A stretch of DNA of 27,892 nt from JBEBXQ01 sp040391535 (GCA_040391535.1 JBEBXQ010000056.1:1-27892); one strand, 5' to 3'. Positions 14,467-22,506 are shown, counted from the stretch's first letter. A program made the numbers and translations. Notes: generated by a model not told the origin, from the letters alone.

Positions 14467-16688
14467 GACAGCTGAAAAACTTCTTCATACGCTTCCAGTA
14501 ATGATAAATGCGAAATCAGATACGCCAGGGTACTTTCTGCACCCTGGTTGCGGTTGATTCCATACACTTCAAGTCCGTCACAGCACCCCTTGGTTTCGTG
14601 ATCATATAAACTGACCCTCAGGTCATTTTCACCCAGAAACCACATAAAGCAAATGTGCAGATGCTGAATGTGCTCTTTGTTTTTGGTAAGGCGGAAAGCC
14701 TGATGGAACATAAGCACCATGGCCAGTGCATCAAGCGGCTGTTGGGCAAACTGAGAAGGTTCACCATCTTTTGTATACCACTTCTCATTACCGATAATGG
14801 ATAAATAACCATTCTTAAGCGTTATACCTGAAAGAAATTCCATACTCTCCAGTCCGGTCTTCAGCACGGTATCATCATTCAGGAATTCAGCCGCGTGCAG
14901 CAGCGCCAGTGGGAGAAACGCGTTGTCGTAAGCAAGTAAAGATTCAAACCAATGCCAGTTTTCAGTACGGTGCTGCGCATACTGGGTGGTCAGTTTTTTG
15001 GTCAGGTTCCGAAGACGTTCGATCATCGGGTCATCAGACGGGTTGCTTTTTAGATAATGGCAGATACCCACAATGGTATTGGCAATACTCCGGATAGACA
15101 GCAGTGTCTCAAAGTTGGGAGCTGCATCGAAGAAAATTTCCTTGCCGGTTTGATAATAGGCGTCATTAGGGGCATTTCCGAGTAAATAGCCGAGTGACCA
15201 GATGGCCCTTCCGAAGGAGTCTTCTGAACCACATTCATCCTGAAAAGTCCGGTTAAAGCTAAGAAAATTACGGAAAGTGCCGTTTTCGTTCTGCATGTAG
15301 TTTATATAGCTCAGATAAGTAGGCGAGAGTTTAAGCGCCAGCGGGTGTTTATTCCGTTTATAGGCCATCAGCACCATCAGCAATGCACGTGCGTTATCAT
15401 CAAGACAATAACCTTCTTTCAGATTGGGAATACCATACTTCGCATGCTGAATAATCCCGGTGTCATCGGTCATTCTCAGAATGTGATCCAGCAGAAACGG
15501 AGGAAGAATCAGCGGGTCAAGAATGGATTCCTGGGGGGTGATGACAGCTTGCGGTTCTTCCAGAATCTGTTGTGCCAGATTTACATATTTAATCCCGATT
15601 TTAGGCCAGGTTATTTTTCTGCCAAACAGAAAAGCGTTTTGTCTCAGTTGACGGTGCGATTCAGGATTATCAAACAGATAAAGCAGAATCCCGGATAATC
15701 CCTGATGATCATTAAAATTAAACAGACGGCCCCGTCCTTCCGACAACAATTCAGAGGCGTGCCAGTAGGGGGTTGAAAGCACGGCGGCACCGACACCCAC
15801 TGCGTAGGTAAGTGTTCCGCTTGTAATCTGCGCTTCGTTAATATAGGGCGTTATATAGATATCCGTAGCGGAAAGATATTTGAATAACTCGGTCTGGTCA
15901 ACAAACTCATTCAGAAAAAGTACCTGTTTGTCAATACCAAGCTTTTTGGTCAGGTTCATCAGGAATATTCTGTATTCCTCGCCAGAGTGGCGGATAACAT
16001 TAGGGTGTGTTTTTCCCAGAATAATATACAGGAGGTCAGGGTGCTTTTCAACTACGGCAGGTAATGCACGCAACACGGTTTCAATTCCCTTATTTCTGCT
16101 TATAAAACCAAAGGTCAGCAGTACTTTTCTGTTCAGTAATTTGAGTTCCTTTTTGGATTGTATCTGATTGAAAACAAGATCAGGTACACCGTGTTCTATC
16201 AGCCTTATTTTTGCGGCAGGGACATGATAAACCGATTGCAGGAATTCGACAGCTGTATTTGACATGACCACTACCGAATGAGCAATCTTGCATATCTCAA
16301 TCAATATTGCCTTTTCATTGTAAGAAGGTTTTTTTAATACCGTATGCAATGTTACGACCAGCGGGATTTTTAATCTGTAGAGCAAGGGTAGAATGTAAAT
16401 GCCGCTTTGTCCTCCGAAGATGCCGAACTCATGTTCCAGTATGCAAAGATCGGCCCGGCTGTGGTTAATAAAATTGACCGCCTCAAGATAGTCGGTTTGC
16501 TGCTCCTGCCTGATGCTGAACTTGACTTCTCTGGGGTAAGAATATTCCTGGTCATGATCGTTAATGGCGATGACAATGTTTGTTCCGTTGTCGGGATCAC
16601 CGTTTGTAAAGGCTTCTACCAGGTTTTTTGTAAAAGTGCCGATTCCACATTCTCTTGGTGGATAAGTGCCTATAAATGCTGCTTTCAT
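14463..16688 (-). CDS. GT4 glycosyltransferase fused to a C-terminal helical (alpha/alpha-toroid-like) domain
   Basis: A 741-residue protein from ATG 16688. Residues 1-380 are a GT-B glycosyltransferase of family 4: YPPRECGIGTFTKNL at the N-terminus, LEHEFGIFGGQSGIYILPLL, then the second Rossmann fold with VLLTFGFISRNKGIETVLRAL and the donor-binding ITSGTLTYAVGVGAAVLSTPYWHASELLSEGRG region. Residues about 395-741 are repeated helices with DDNARALL, SFGRAIWSLGYLLG and QPLDALAMVL, reminiscent of the (alpha/alpha)6 fold of sugar epimerases and glycosidases. GT4 proteins of this length next to GH130 are a recurrent pairing in Bacteroidota, suggesting synthesis and turnover of one mannose-containing glycoside. 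The acceptor is unknown. Two palindromes lie in its promoter region. Confidence 0.9.
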   Translation of the reverse strand: MKAAFIGTYPPRECGIGTFTKNLVEAFTNGDPDNGTNIVIAINDHDQEYSYPREVKFSIRQEQQTDYLEAVNFINHSRADLCILEHEFGIFGGQSGIYILPLLYRLKIPLVVTLHTVLKKPSYNEKAILIEICKIAHSVVVMSNTAVEFLQSVYHVPAAKIRLIEHGVPDLVFNQIQSKKELKLLNRKVLLTFGFISRNKGIETVLRALPAVVEKHPDLLYIILGKTHPNVIRHSGEEYRIFLMNLTKKLGIDKQVLFLNEFVDQTELFKYLSATDIYITPYINEAQITSGTLTYAVGVGAAVLSTPYWHASELLSEGRGRLFNFNDHQGLSGILLYLFDNPESHRQLRQNAFLFGRKITWPKIGIKYVNLAQQILEEPQAVITPQESILDPLILPPFLLDHILRMTDDTGIIQHAKYGIPNLKEGYCLDDNARALLMVLMAYKRNKHPLALKLSPTYLSYINYMQNENGTFRNFLSFNRTFQDECGSEDSFGRAIWSLGYLLGNAPNDAYYQTGKEIFFDAAPNFETLLSIRSIANTIVGICHYLKSNPSDDPMIERLRNLTKKLTTQYAQHRTENWHWFESLLAYDNAFLPLALLHAAEFLNDDTVLKTGLESMEFLSGITLKNGYLSIIGNEKWYTKDGEPSQFAQQPLDALAMVLMFHQAFRLTKNKEHIQHLHICFMWFLGENDLRVSLYDHETKGCCDGLEVYGINRNQGAESTLAYLISHLSLLEAYEEVFQLS

Positions 16689-16716
16689 TACGTGGATTTT
16701 AGTATGGGAGCGTTCG

Positions 16717-16734
16717 GGTCAGTATGTACTGACC
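16717..16734. promoter_or_regulatory. Perfect palindrome near the GT4 gene
   Basis: GGTCAGTA-tg-TACTGACC has 8-bp arms, 29 bp upstream of the GT4 start codon. It fits an operator at or just after the transcription start. Confidence 0.5.
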
Positions 16735-16754
16735 GGATATTATATATATAAACA

Positions 16755-16782
16755 CAGGATCAGTACAATTGTTTTGATCCTG
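16755..16782. promoter_or_regulatory. Second inverted repeat near the GT4 gene
   Basis: CAGGATCA (16755-16762) and TGATCCTG (16775-16782), 8-bp arms with 12 bp between. The left arm runs into CAGTAC, recalling the TCAGTA core of the first palindrome. Confidence 0.45.
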
Positions 16783-17041
16783 GTAGTATATAAGTAACGT
16801 GTTATTGATATACGTATTATCGGTCGGCCCATCTGTAATCTCATTATTTAATAAATAAATGACCCGATGGACAACTATTAGCCCCTTATAACTGTTATGA
16901 TAAAGGAACACAACATCTGAGCCTCACCAGGCATCATATTCTTCTGTTTAGTGTTCGTATATTCATCAACGTTGTTTCAGGTTCATAACTGAATCTCATC
17001 TGCATTATCAAGCATTCCATTCACATTTAATTACAAAAAAG

Positions 17042-17230
17042 ATGTTTAAGCTACCCACAGAACATGCCTACGAGGTAGGCCAACGCGTTATTTCAAAAGT
17101 CAATCCGGATATTATCATGATTATCAGGCGGTACATTGACCGTATTTACTATTGCCGGTCCGTTGGAAGTAATGAAAAGGACTACGTCTTTTTTGAAAGG
17201 GAAATCATTCCTGTTCCTATTGACCGGTAG
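17042..17230 (+). CDS. Small conserved-type Bacteroidota protein of unknown function
   Basis: A 62-residue protein from ATG 17042, preceded by an A-rich stretch. The sequence is VGQRVISKVNPDIIMIIRRY, then DRIYYCRSVGSNEKDYVFFE, then REIIPVP. The pattern of alternating strands (a GDRV-like start, IIRRYIDRIYYC and VFFERE) suggests a small SH3/KOW-like beta barrel, and similar short proteins are common in this phylum. It lies 63 bp upstream of the HMA-AraC regulator in the same orientation and may be cotranscribed. Function is unknown. Confidence 0.7.
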   Translation: MFKLPTEHAYEVGQRVISKVNPDIIMIIRRYIDRIYYCRSVGSNEKDYVFFEREIIPVPIDR

Positions 17231-17293
17231 GGGAAATCTGCATGAATAGCTTTCCGTAGAAAACAGGAGTTGTTATCATCCTTTACTGATTAT

Positions 17294-17854
17294 ATGGTTT
17301 TGTATATCAAATACATGGTTTGTGACAGATGTAAAAAGATTGTAGAAACCATTCTGGAGACTCTACAGCTGAAACATGGTGTTATTGAACTGGGGGTTGT
17401 GGAATTGGAGATGCAACCCGATGTGCAGCAATTGGAAAAACTACGGAAAAGCCTGTCTGCAACCGGCCTTGAACTGCTGGATAACCGACGGAGTATTCTG
17501 GTTGAGCGTACTAAAAATGTTATCATAGAGCTTGTTCATTATGTGGACAAGCTTCCTGTGATCAATTATTCCGACTATATCAGCACTAAACTTAATTACG
17601 ACTATACCTACCTGGCCAATATCTTCTCATTGGAGCAGGGCGTCAGCATCAGGCAGTTCATCATCCGTCACCGTATAGAAAAAGTAAAACAATTATTAAG
17701 CAACAATGAGCTTAGTCTGAAGGAAATTTCAGACCTTTTGCATTTCAGCAGTACCGCACATTTGTCCAATCAGTTTAAAAAGCAGACGGGCATTTCACCG
17801 GGAGTATTCCGCAAACAGAAGATGATCAGGCTGTGTCCGCTTGACCGGATATGA
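17294..17854 (+). CDS. AraC-family regulator with an HMA-like N-terminal domain
   Basis: A 186-residue protein from ATG 17294; a TTG at 17270 could add eight residues. Residues 1-70 resemble a ferredoxin-like HMA domain: the MVCDRC motif (M8-V9-C10-D11-R12-C13) is an MxCxxC metal-site pattern, followed by IVETILETLQL and a conserved GVVELE strand. Residues about 90-186 are an AraC DNA-binding domain: YDYTYLANIFSLEQGVSIRQ, then IEKVKQLLSNNELSLKEISD, then LHFSSTAHLSNQFKKQTG. This architecture is common in Bacteroidota. A Cu- or heavy-metal-responsive role is suggested by the CxxC but not shown; targets are not obvious, since the following operon has its own promoter. Confidence 0.85.
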   Translation: MVLYIKYMVCDRCKKIVETILETLQLKHGVIELGVVELEMQPDVQQLEKLRKSLSATGLELLDNRRSILVERTKNVIIELVHYVDKLPVINYSDYISTKLNYDYTYLANIFSLEQGVSIRQFIIRHRIEKVKQLLSNNELSLKEISDLLHFSSTAHLSNQFKKQTGISPGVFRKQKMIRLCPLDRI

Positions 17855-17977
17855 CGGAGAAAATGCGGGAGAGAATACGGTCTGAAATTCCGATCAGTCA
17901 GGTTGTGGCCCAGGTTTATAAAAGCAGGTTGTGCAGTGATTAATCGAATGAAGCCCGTGAATACAGCTTCGGATTGT

Positions 17978-18008
17978 TTTGGTTATGTTCTTAAAAATGT
18001 TATATTTG
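17978..18008 (+). promoter_or_regulatory. Consensus promoter of the YgiB-like/YgiC-like pair
   Basis: TTTG (17978-17981), 19 bp of spacer, then TATATTTG (18001-18008): a full match to the Bacteroidota TTTG-N19-TAnnTTTG consensus. The predicted start of transcription is near 18015, which supports the ATG at 18038 over an upstream open frame. Confidence 0.8.
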
Positions 18009-18037
18009 TCACTTGTGTGATCATAACTAAATTCCAA

Positions 18038-18652
18038 ATGACTTCGTTTAAAAAAGGTTCCTTTATCAGAAAAGCAAAAGATATCAGTATCAGTAGTGCA
18101 TTGACAATCACTTTGTTGTCTTCAGGTATGATTTTCCAGCGTTGTACATCCACTCAGGATGAAGCCCCGGCAGGGTCTTATGAAGAAGTGAGTTATACCA
18201 AAGGTGTCCGTTCGGTAATTACAGAAGTGGCCCCGGGTGAATTCAAAATAACAGATGAAGTAAGCGTACCGGCAGATTCAGCGGTTGCGATCGTGAACTA
18301 TCTTGACGGCCATACCGATACCCTGGATGTGACTGCTTCAAAAGCACTGATTGACCAGGAGATAAGTAACGGTGCCGGTTTCAGCAGCCATAATGCATTG
18401 TCGAGCATGCTCATGTATGGCGGGATGGGCTTTATGTTGTCCCGTATGATGAATAACGGATACATGAATCAGTACCGCAACAGCGGACAGGCGGCTTCAT
18501 CTGTATATAATAATCCGGCTACTTATAACAAATCGCAGGGAGTCATGCAGGATGTAAACAAATCCCGTACTGCCCGCACCGTCGGTACAAGGCCGGCCAG
18601 TGGCAAAAGCGGGTTTTTCGGAGGCAGAACCACCGGAAGCGCAGCCAGCTGA
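18038..18652 (+). CDS. YgiB-like (DUF1190-like) envelope protein
   Basis: A 204-residue protein from ATG 18038; the frame is open further upstream but the promoter lies inside that part. It has a basic start (FKKGSFIRKAKD), a hydrophobic segment (residues 17-34) and Cys36 (IFQRCTS), which recalls a lipoprotein signal although the lipobox is poor. The C-terminal part has a Met/Gly-rich stretch (GFSSHNALSSMLMYGGMGFM, 115-134) and a Ser/Arg/Gly tail (RPASGKSGFFGGRTTGS). That order, and a downstream YgiC-like gene, match E. coli YgiB (DUF1190), a protein of unknown function encoded in the tolC-ygiBC locus. The match is by architecture and context, not strong sequence identity. Confidence 0.75.
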   Translation: MTSFKKGSFIRKAKDISISSALTITLLSSGMIFQRCTSTQDEAPAGSYEEVSYTKGVRSVITEVAPGEFKITDEVSVPADSAVAIVNYLDGHTDTLDVTASKALIDQEISNGAGFSSHNALSSMLMYGGMGFMLSRMMNNGYMNQYRNSGQAASSVYNNPATYNKSQGVMQDVNKSRTARTVGTRPASGKSGFFGGRTTGSAAS

Positions 18653-18716
18653 TATTTTGTTATTTTAAGACTAAAAATTACGGTATGGCCTTGTGCCACT
18701 TATCGTTATATGGATT

Positions 18717-19889
18717 ATGATTGAATTAAAACCACTGAAACAACGCCCTGATGCTCTTTTGAAAGAAACAGGGTGGGACTGGATGCTTGGTACGGATACT
18801 ACACCTTATGTAACCAATGAAATGGTCAGCATAAGCAATGAAGCGGCAGCGTCGTATTATGAATCGGCGGGACAGTTGTATGAAATGCTGGTAGATGCAG
18901 GGCAGTATATGATCGATAACCAGCTGTTTCGTGAAGCAGGAATTCCTGAAAACCTGGTAGAGATAATCAGGCTTACCTGGGAAGATGACCGTCATATTCA
19001 TTTGTACAGTCGTTTCGATCTGGCATTTCAGCCGGATGGCAACCAGGTGAAAATGATAGAATGTAATGCGGATACTGCCACTTGTCTGCCGGAAACCGCA
19101 GTAGTACAATGGGCGCAGCTGCGTAGTAATCAACTGGATGAAAGCCTTCAGTTTAATACATTGCATGAAAGCCTGACGGCACAGTTTGTGTATCTCAAAG
19201 AAGTAAATCCAGATCTGACACCTTCTGTATTGTTTTCAACACTCCGGGGTTATCCGGAAGATGACAGCAATGTTGCCATATTAATGGAAGCAGCCAGAGA
19301 GGCTGGTTTTGATGTGGATTTTGCTTATGTCGATGAGGTTGAGTTTACAGAAGATGAAGGTGTTTTCCTGTTTGAATCCGGTAACTCACGTTTCGTGCGG
19401 TTTGATTTCTGGTTTAAACTGGTACCCTGGGAGTATATCGGGGAGGATGAACCTGCACTCGCGGCGTTACTGACGTCCCTGGTAAAAAACAGGAAAGTCG
19501 TGATTCTGAATCCGGCTTATACTTTGTTGTTTCAGTCAAAGTATATCCTGAAGGTATTGTGGGACCTGTTTCCTTATCATCCGTTATTGCTGCAAACCGA
19601 GCGTTATCCGCTGTCACATAAAAAGTGTGTGAGCAAGGTGATGTTTGGCCGGGAAGGAGCCAATGTGACGATCCATGAAAGAGGGGGAGAGGTTATACAG
19701 AGCAATGATGGCGACTATGCCGGCCAGAAGCGGATTTATCAGGAATATATCGAGTTTCCCTCAGATAAGGCCGGGAATGCCTACCAGGCCGGTGTGTTTT
19801 TTGTGGGAGAGCCTTGTGCTCTGGGTTTTCGCAGAGGAGGGAAAATTCTGGATAATACTGCGCAGTTTGTCGGACATATTGTCGGGTAA
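18717..19889 (+). CDS. Glutathionylspermidine synthase-like ATP-grasp protein (YgiC family)
   Basis: A 390-residue protein from ATG 18717. It shows features of the synthetase domain of glutathionylspermidine synthase: LYSRFDLAF (96-104), ECNADTATCLPE (115-126), a FDFWFKLVPWEYI segment, LNPAYTLLFQSKYILKVLW, and the ATP-binding loop SKVMFGREGANVTI. The amidase domain of full GspS is absent, as in YgiC and YjfC. YgiC-type enzymes form an ATP-dependent amide bond of unknown physiological substrate. It follows the YgiB-like gene after 64 bp, and a bidirectional hairpin ends the unit. The family call is firm; the reaction is inferred from homologs. Confidence 0.9.
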   Translation: MIELKPLKQRPDALLKETGWDWMLGTDTTPYVTNEMVSISNEAAASYYESAGQLYEMLVDAGQYMIDNQLFREAGIPENLVEIIRLTWEDDRHIHLYSRFDLAFQPDGNQVKMIECNADTATCLPETAVVQWAQLRSNQLDESLQFNTLHESLTAQFVYLKEVNPDLTPSVLFSTLRGYPEDDSNVAILMEAAREAGFDVDFAYVDEVEFTEDEGVFLFESGNSRFVRFDFWFKLVPWEYIGEDEPALAALLTSLVKNRKVVILNPAYTLLFQSKYILKVLWDLFPYHPLLLQTERYPLSHKKCVSKVMFGREGANVTIHERGGEVIQSNDGDYAGQKRIYQEYIEFPSDKAGNAYQAGVFFVGEPCALGFRRGGKILDNTAQFVGHIVG

Positions 19890-19908
19890 CTGCAAAACCG
19901 GAAATATG

Positions 19909-19944
19909 AAACGAGAGCCCCGGATTTAGTCAGGGCTCTCGTTT
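19909..19944. terminator. Bidirectional hairpin terminator
   Basis: AAACGAGAGCCC (19909-19920) and GGGCTCTCGTTT (19933-19944) form a perfect 12-bp stem with a 12-nt loop and T-rich flanks on both strands, between convergent YgiC-like and YceI genes. Confidence 0.9.
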
Positions 19945-19964
19945 TCTTTGAGGTAAGATTAGGT

Positions 19965-20498
19965 TTAAGCCTGTTTCACGTATTGAAGATTGAGTAATAA
20001 TTTTACTTCTTCACTCAATGCGATACCGCCGGTTTCTGTAAGCATTGAAAAACTAACACCGAAATCTTTCCGGTTGATTTTACCGGTCAGTGAAAAACCG
20101 GCGCGGGTGCCTCCCCATGGATCCTGAGCAATGCCACCAAGCTCGGCATCCAGCACTACATTTTTACTTATGCCGCGCATGGTCAGAATACCCGAAACCT
20201 TATAGTTTTCGTCATCGGTCTGCTCAATTTTCTCACTTTCAAAAGTCAGCTGAGGATAATTTTCAGCATCGAAAAAATCATTGGCTTTCAGGTGTGCATC
20301 TCTTTGCTCATTATTGGTACTGATAGAGTCAATATCAGCTGAGAAATGCGCTTTTGCAGTAGTGAAATCATTTTCTGATGTTTCAATCGTACTGTTAAAC
20401 GTATTGAATTGTCCGGTTACGGTAGAAATCATCAGGTGCTTTACTTTAAACTGAATTTCGGAATGTGAAGGGTCAATTACCCAGGAAGTAGTACTCAT
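19965..20498 (-). CDS. YceI-family protein
   Basis: A 177-residue lipocalin-like barrel from ATG 20498. It opens TSWVIDPSHSEIQFKVKHLM and has VTGQFNTFNSTIETSENDF, then the signature QRDAHLKANDFFDAENYPQLTFES, then GILTMRGISKNV and GFSLTGKINRKDFGVSF. YceI proteins bind isoprenoid or fatty-acid-like ligands. No signal peptide is visible, so this is a cytoplasmic variant, which is common in Bacteroidota. It stands alone. Confidence 0.93.
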   Translation of the reverse strand: MSTTSWVIDPSHSEIQFKVKHLMISTVTGQFNTFNSTIETSENDFTTAKAHFSADIDSISTNNEQRDAHLKANDFFDAENYPQLTFESEKIEQTDDENYKVSGILTMRGISKNVVLDAELGGIAQDPWGGTRAGFSLTGKINRKDFGVSFSMLTETGGIALSEEVKLLLNLQYVKQA

Positions 20499-21004
20499 TG
20501 GAATTGTATTTTAAATAGTTGATATTTATTCAGTGCTGACATTCTCTGTTTGCCTGAAGGTGATTATTTTTCAAATGGAAACCAGAAATATTGCTCTTTA
20601 AAGGTTCTGTAAAAGTAAACTATTCATTTTTTAAAACAGATAACTAACAAAAAGGATAGTGGTATCCTCTGAGATAGTATTAAGTACTTGCACTATTCAT
20701 GGATAGTTAGAAGTCCGACAGAGGATTGGCTCTCACTTCCTGCTGAACGAAATGCGGTTATATCGGCCTGGCTTTTGTATGAGCAGAGATACCTCTATGC
20801 TCTTCAGTTACTGCTATTTTCGTGTGAACATAAATTATATTGTGAGCAGTCAGACCTGTCGCATAGGTCATTTGCCCGTAAATTTTTTTTTGTACGCATT
20901 TCCGGATGACAATACTTTTATTTTTCTTTTTTGATATTTTTCACCCACATTTGCGTGAAATTTTAAATCTCTCCTAAAAGTAATTTGTAAATTAACACTG
21001 TAGT
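20499..21004. other. 506-bp gap between YceI and the outer-membrane gene
   Basis: Two short overlapping plus-strand open frames (20688-20909 and 20752-20934) have no recognisable domain and look non-coding. AGGATA-gtgg-TATCCT at 20653-20668 is a small inverted repeat. The rest should contain the two divergent promoters, but no sequence matches the consensus well. Confidence 0.45.
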
Positions 21005-21643
21005 ATGAAGAAAATAACAGAGATAATAATTGCATTTATTACGGTAATTGGTATCATAGAAACCGCCGAAGCACAGCAAGGGTTTAATGTAAGTGTCAAA
21101 GGAACACCTCAGTTCAGTACTCTTACCGGTGATGTTGCTTCAGGTCTTAATAAAAAAAGCACTTTTAAAGCCAGTTATGGTGTAGGGGCTGAGTATAATT
21201 TCACGGATAATTATGGTTTGGGAATGGATATTTTATTGGCCAGTCAGGGGCAGAAATATAAAGTAACCATTCTGGAGTTTCAGCAGAAACTGTCTTATAT
21301 CAAAGTACCTGTCTATTTCACTTATGTCACTGATCCTTCTAAAACAGCGTCATTTTATGGAAAAATCGGCCCTCAGATAGGCTTTCTGACAGCCGCGAAA
21401 TACAATGCCTTAGGCCTGAAGCCGAATAACAAATTTATGTACAAAGATGTGGTTTTTGGAGGAATGGCCAATGCCGGGGTTCAGTTCAGACTCAATGAGA
21501 AGCTGTTTCTGCAGACCGGCTTGTATTTTGATTATGATTTCAGCAATGCTGTCATTAGCGACATTGCCGGTGTGAATATTAATATAGTTTCTGCACATAA
21601 TATGAATGCGGGCGTACAGTTAGGACTAAAATACCGGTTTTAA
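21005..21643 (+). CDS. Outer-membrane beta-barrel (porin-family) protein
   Basis: A 212-residue exported protein. Residues 1-24 are a signal peptide ending in ETAEAQQ. The rest shows alternating beta strands: FNVSVKGTPQFSTLTG, SYGVGAEYNFTDNYGLGMD, KLSYIKVPVYFTYVTD, FGGMANAGVQFRLNEKLFLQ and finally AGVQLGLKYRF, the terminal aromatic typical of outer-membrane barrels. This is the OMP_b-brl_2 type of eight-strand protein. Its substrate is unknown. It is a single-gene unit with a downstream hairpin. Confidence 0.9.
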   Translation: MKKITEIIIAFITVIGIIETAEAQQGFNVSVKGTPQFSTLTGDVASGLNKKSTFKASYGVGAEYNFTDNYGLGMDILLASQGQKYKVTILEFQQKLSYIKVPVYFTYVTDPSKTASFYGKIGPQIGFLTAAKYNALGLKPNNKFMYKDVVFGGMANAGVQFRLNEKLFLQTGLYFDYDFSNAVISDIAGVNINIVSAHNMNAGVQLGLKYRF

Positions 21644-21661
21644 TATTTCGATGAAGACCAG

Positions 21662-21701
21662 ATAATAAATGCCATTTCGTACGCGGGATGGCATTTATTA
21701 T
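21662..21701. terminator. Long AT-rich hairpin between the barrel protein and GNAT genes
   Basis: ATAATAAATGCCAT (21662-21675) and ATGGCATTTATTAT (21688-21701) form a perfect 14-bp stem with a 12-nt loop. It separates convergent genes. No long T run follows, so it may work as a transcript end or stabiliser. Confidence 0.75.
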
Positions 21702-21752
21702 GATGTGGTATTGCCTAATGCCCTTTAGGTTTACTGAACCTGCGTTCGTACG

Positions 21753-22226
21753 TTATAATACAATTTCCATATATTTTGCCCCGGCCATGGGGTTAAAGCA
21801 GTAAGGCGGAATTTCGTAAAATCCGGCGGACTGGTACATGCTGATCGCTTTTGTCATCTCTTCAATTGTATCCAGTCTCATTTTTTTATAACCGAGCGCC
21901 CTGCCCAGTTGCAACGATTGGTTCAGTAAGGTATAGCCGATCCGCTTTCCGCGCATGGAGTTACTTACATACAGTCTTTTCAGTTCTGAAATTCCTTCTT
22001 CCAGAAATCTTACACCGGCACATCCTACTACCGCATTGTCCTGGTAAGCGAGGACTAATCCGCCGGTGGGTAAATTGTACTTTTTGCTGATATTTTCAAG
22101 TTCTTCATCAAAATCCTGAAATGATATATCGAAACTCAGGGAACCGGCATACTCCTGAAACATGACTTTCCCATGCTCAAACTCTTCTGCTGATCGCGCA
22201 ATTTTGTATTGAATGGTTGTTTGCAT
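21753..22226 (-). CDS. GNAT-family N-acetyltransferase
   Basis: A 157-residue acetyltransferase from ATG 22226; an extended frame upstream to 22295 reads hydrophobic and is rejected. The core has GGLVLAYQDNAVVGCAGVRF (strands 2-4), ISELKRLYVSNSMRGKRIGY (the acetyl-CoA loop, where the usual Gly is Arg: RGKRIG), then LGRALGYKKMRLDTIEEM, and AISMYQSAGFYEIPPYCFNP at the end. The substrate is unknown. It is transcribed divergently from the Crp/Fnr gene, with a palindrome between them. Confidence 0.9.
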   Translation of the reverse strand: MQTTIQYKIARSAEEFEHGKVMFQEYAGSLSFDISFQDFDEELENISKKYNLPTGGLVLAYQDNAVVGCAGVRFLEEGISELKRLYVSNSMRGKRIGYTLLNQSLQLGRALGYKKMRLDTIEEMTKAISMYQSAGFYEIPPYCFNPMAGAKYMEIVL

Positions 22227-22300
22227 TTTATAATCAATGATGCTGTTTTGGCAAATTATGGATTTGCTGTTGAAAAATAACAGCAGAACCGGCAAAAAAA

Positions 22301-22316
22301 TGCAGATTGATCTGCA
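22301..22316. promoter_or_regulatory. Palindrome in the GNAT-Crp divergent gap
   Basis: TGCAGAT-tg-ATCTGCA is a perfect 7-bp-arm inverted repeat. A TTATTTTG box, one mismatch from TAnnTTTG, follows at 22320-22327. It fits an operator, possibly for the neighbouring Crp/Fnr protein. Confidence 0.5.
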
Positions 22317-22506
22317 CTATTATTTTGTAAGTTTTACCGGATAAATGCCGGAAAATGTTCTAACTTTCCTGACGCTTTATCAGAGGAATATTTGTCATGC
22401 ACAAAGATTTTATTTTGCTCACCCGCAAGCTGATTACCCGTTGCACTATTGCAGAAAGACAGTAAATCACCTTCAGGGGGAAATTAATACATCAGAAATT
22501 GTTTAT

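Larger units (their letters stand above)
16689..17041. other. Divergent regulatory gap upstream of the GT4 gene
   Basis: 353 bp between the divergent GT4 gene and a small plus-strand gene. It holds the two inverted repeats at 16717-16734 and 16755-16782 with an AT-rich run (TATATATATA) between them. The part from 16800 to 17041 shows nothing recognisable; a short open frame on the minus strand is not supported. Confidence 0.5.

Noticed and set aside
16689..16911. Small minus-strand open frame upstream of the GT4 gene
   Set aside because: AT-rich, covers both palindromes and has no recognisable features.
17851..17943. 30-codon open frame overlapping the HMA-AraC stop (ATGA)
   Set aside because: It is too short to judge and no related sequence is recognised; it could be a real microprotein but cannot be supported.
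20688..20934. Two short overlapping open frames before the barrel gene
   Set aside because: Frames overlap each other, have unusual composition and lack any recognisable domain.
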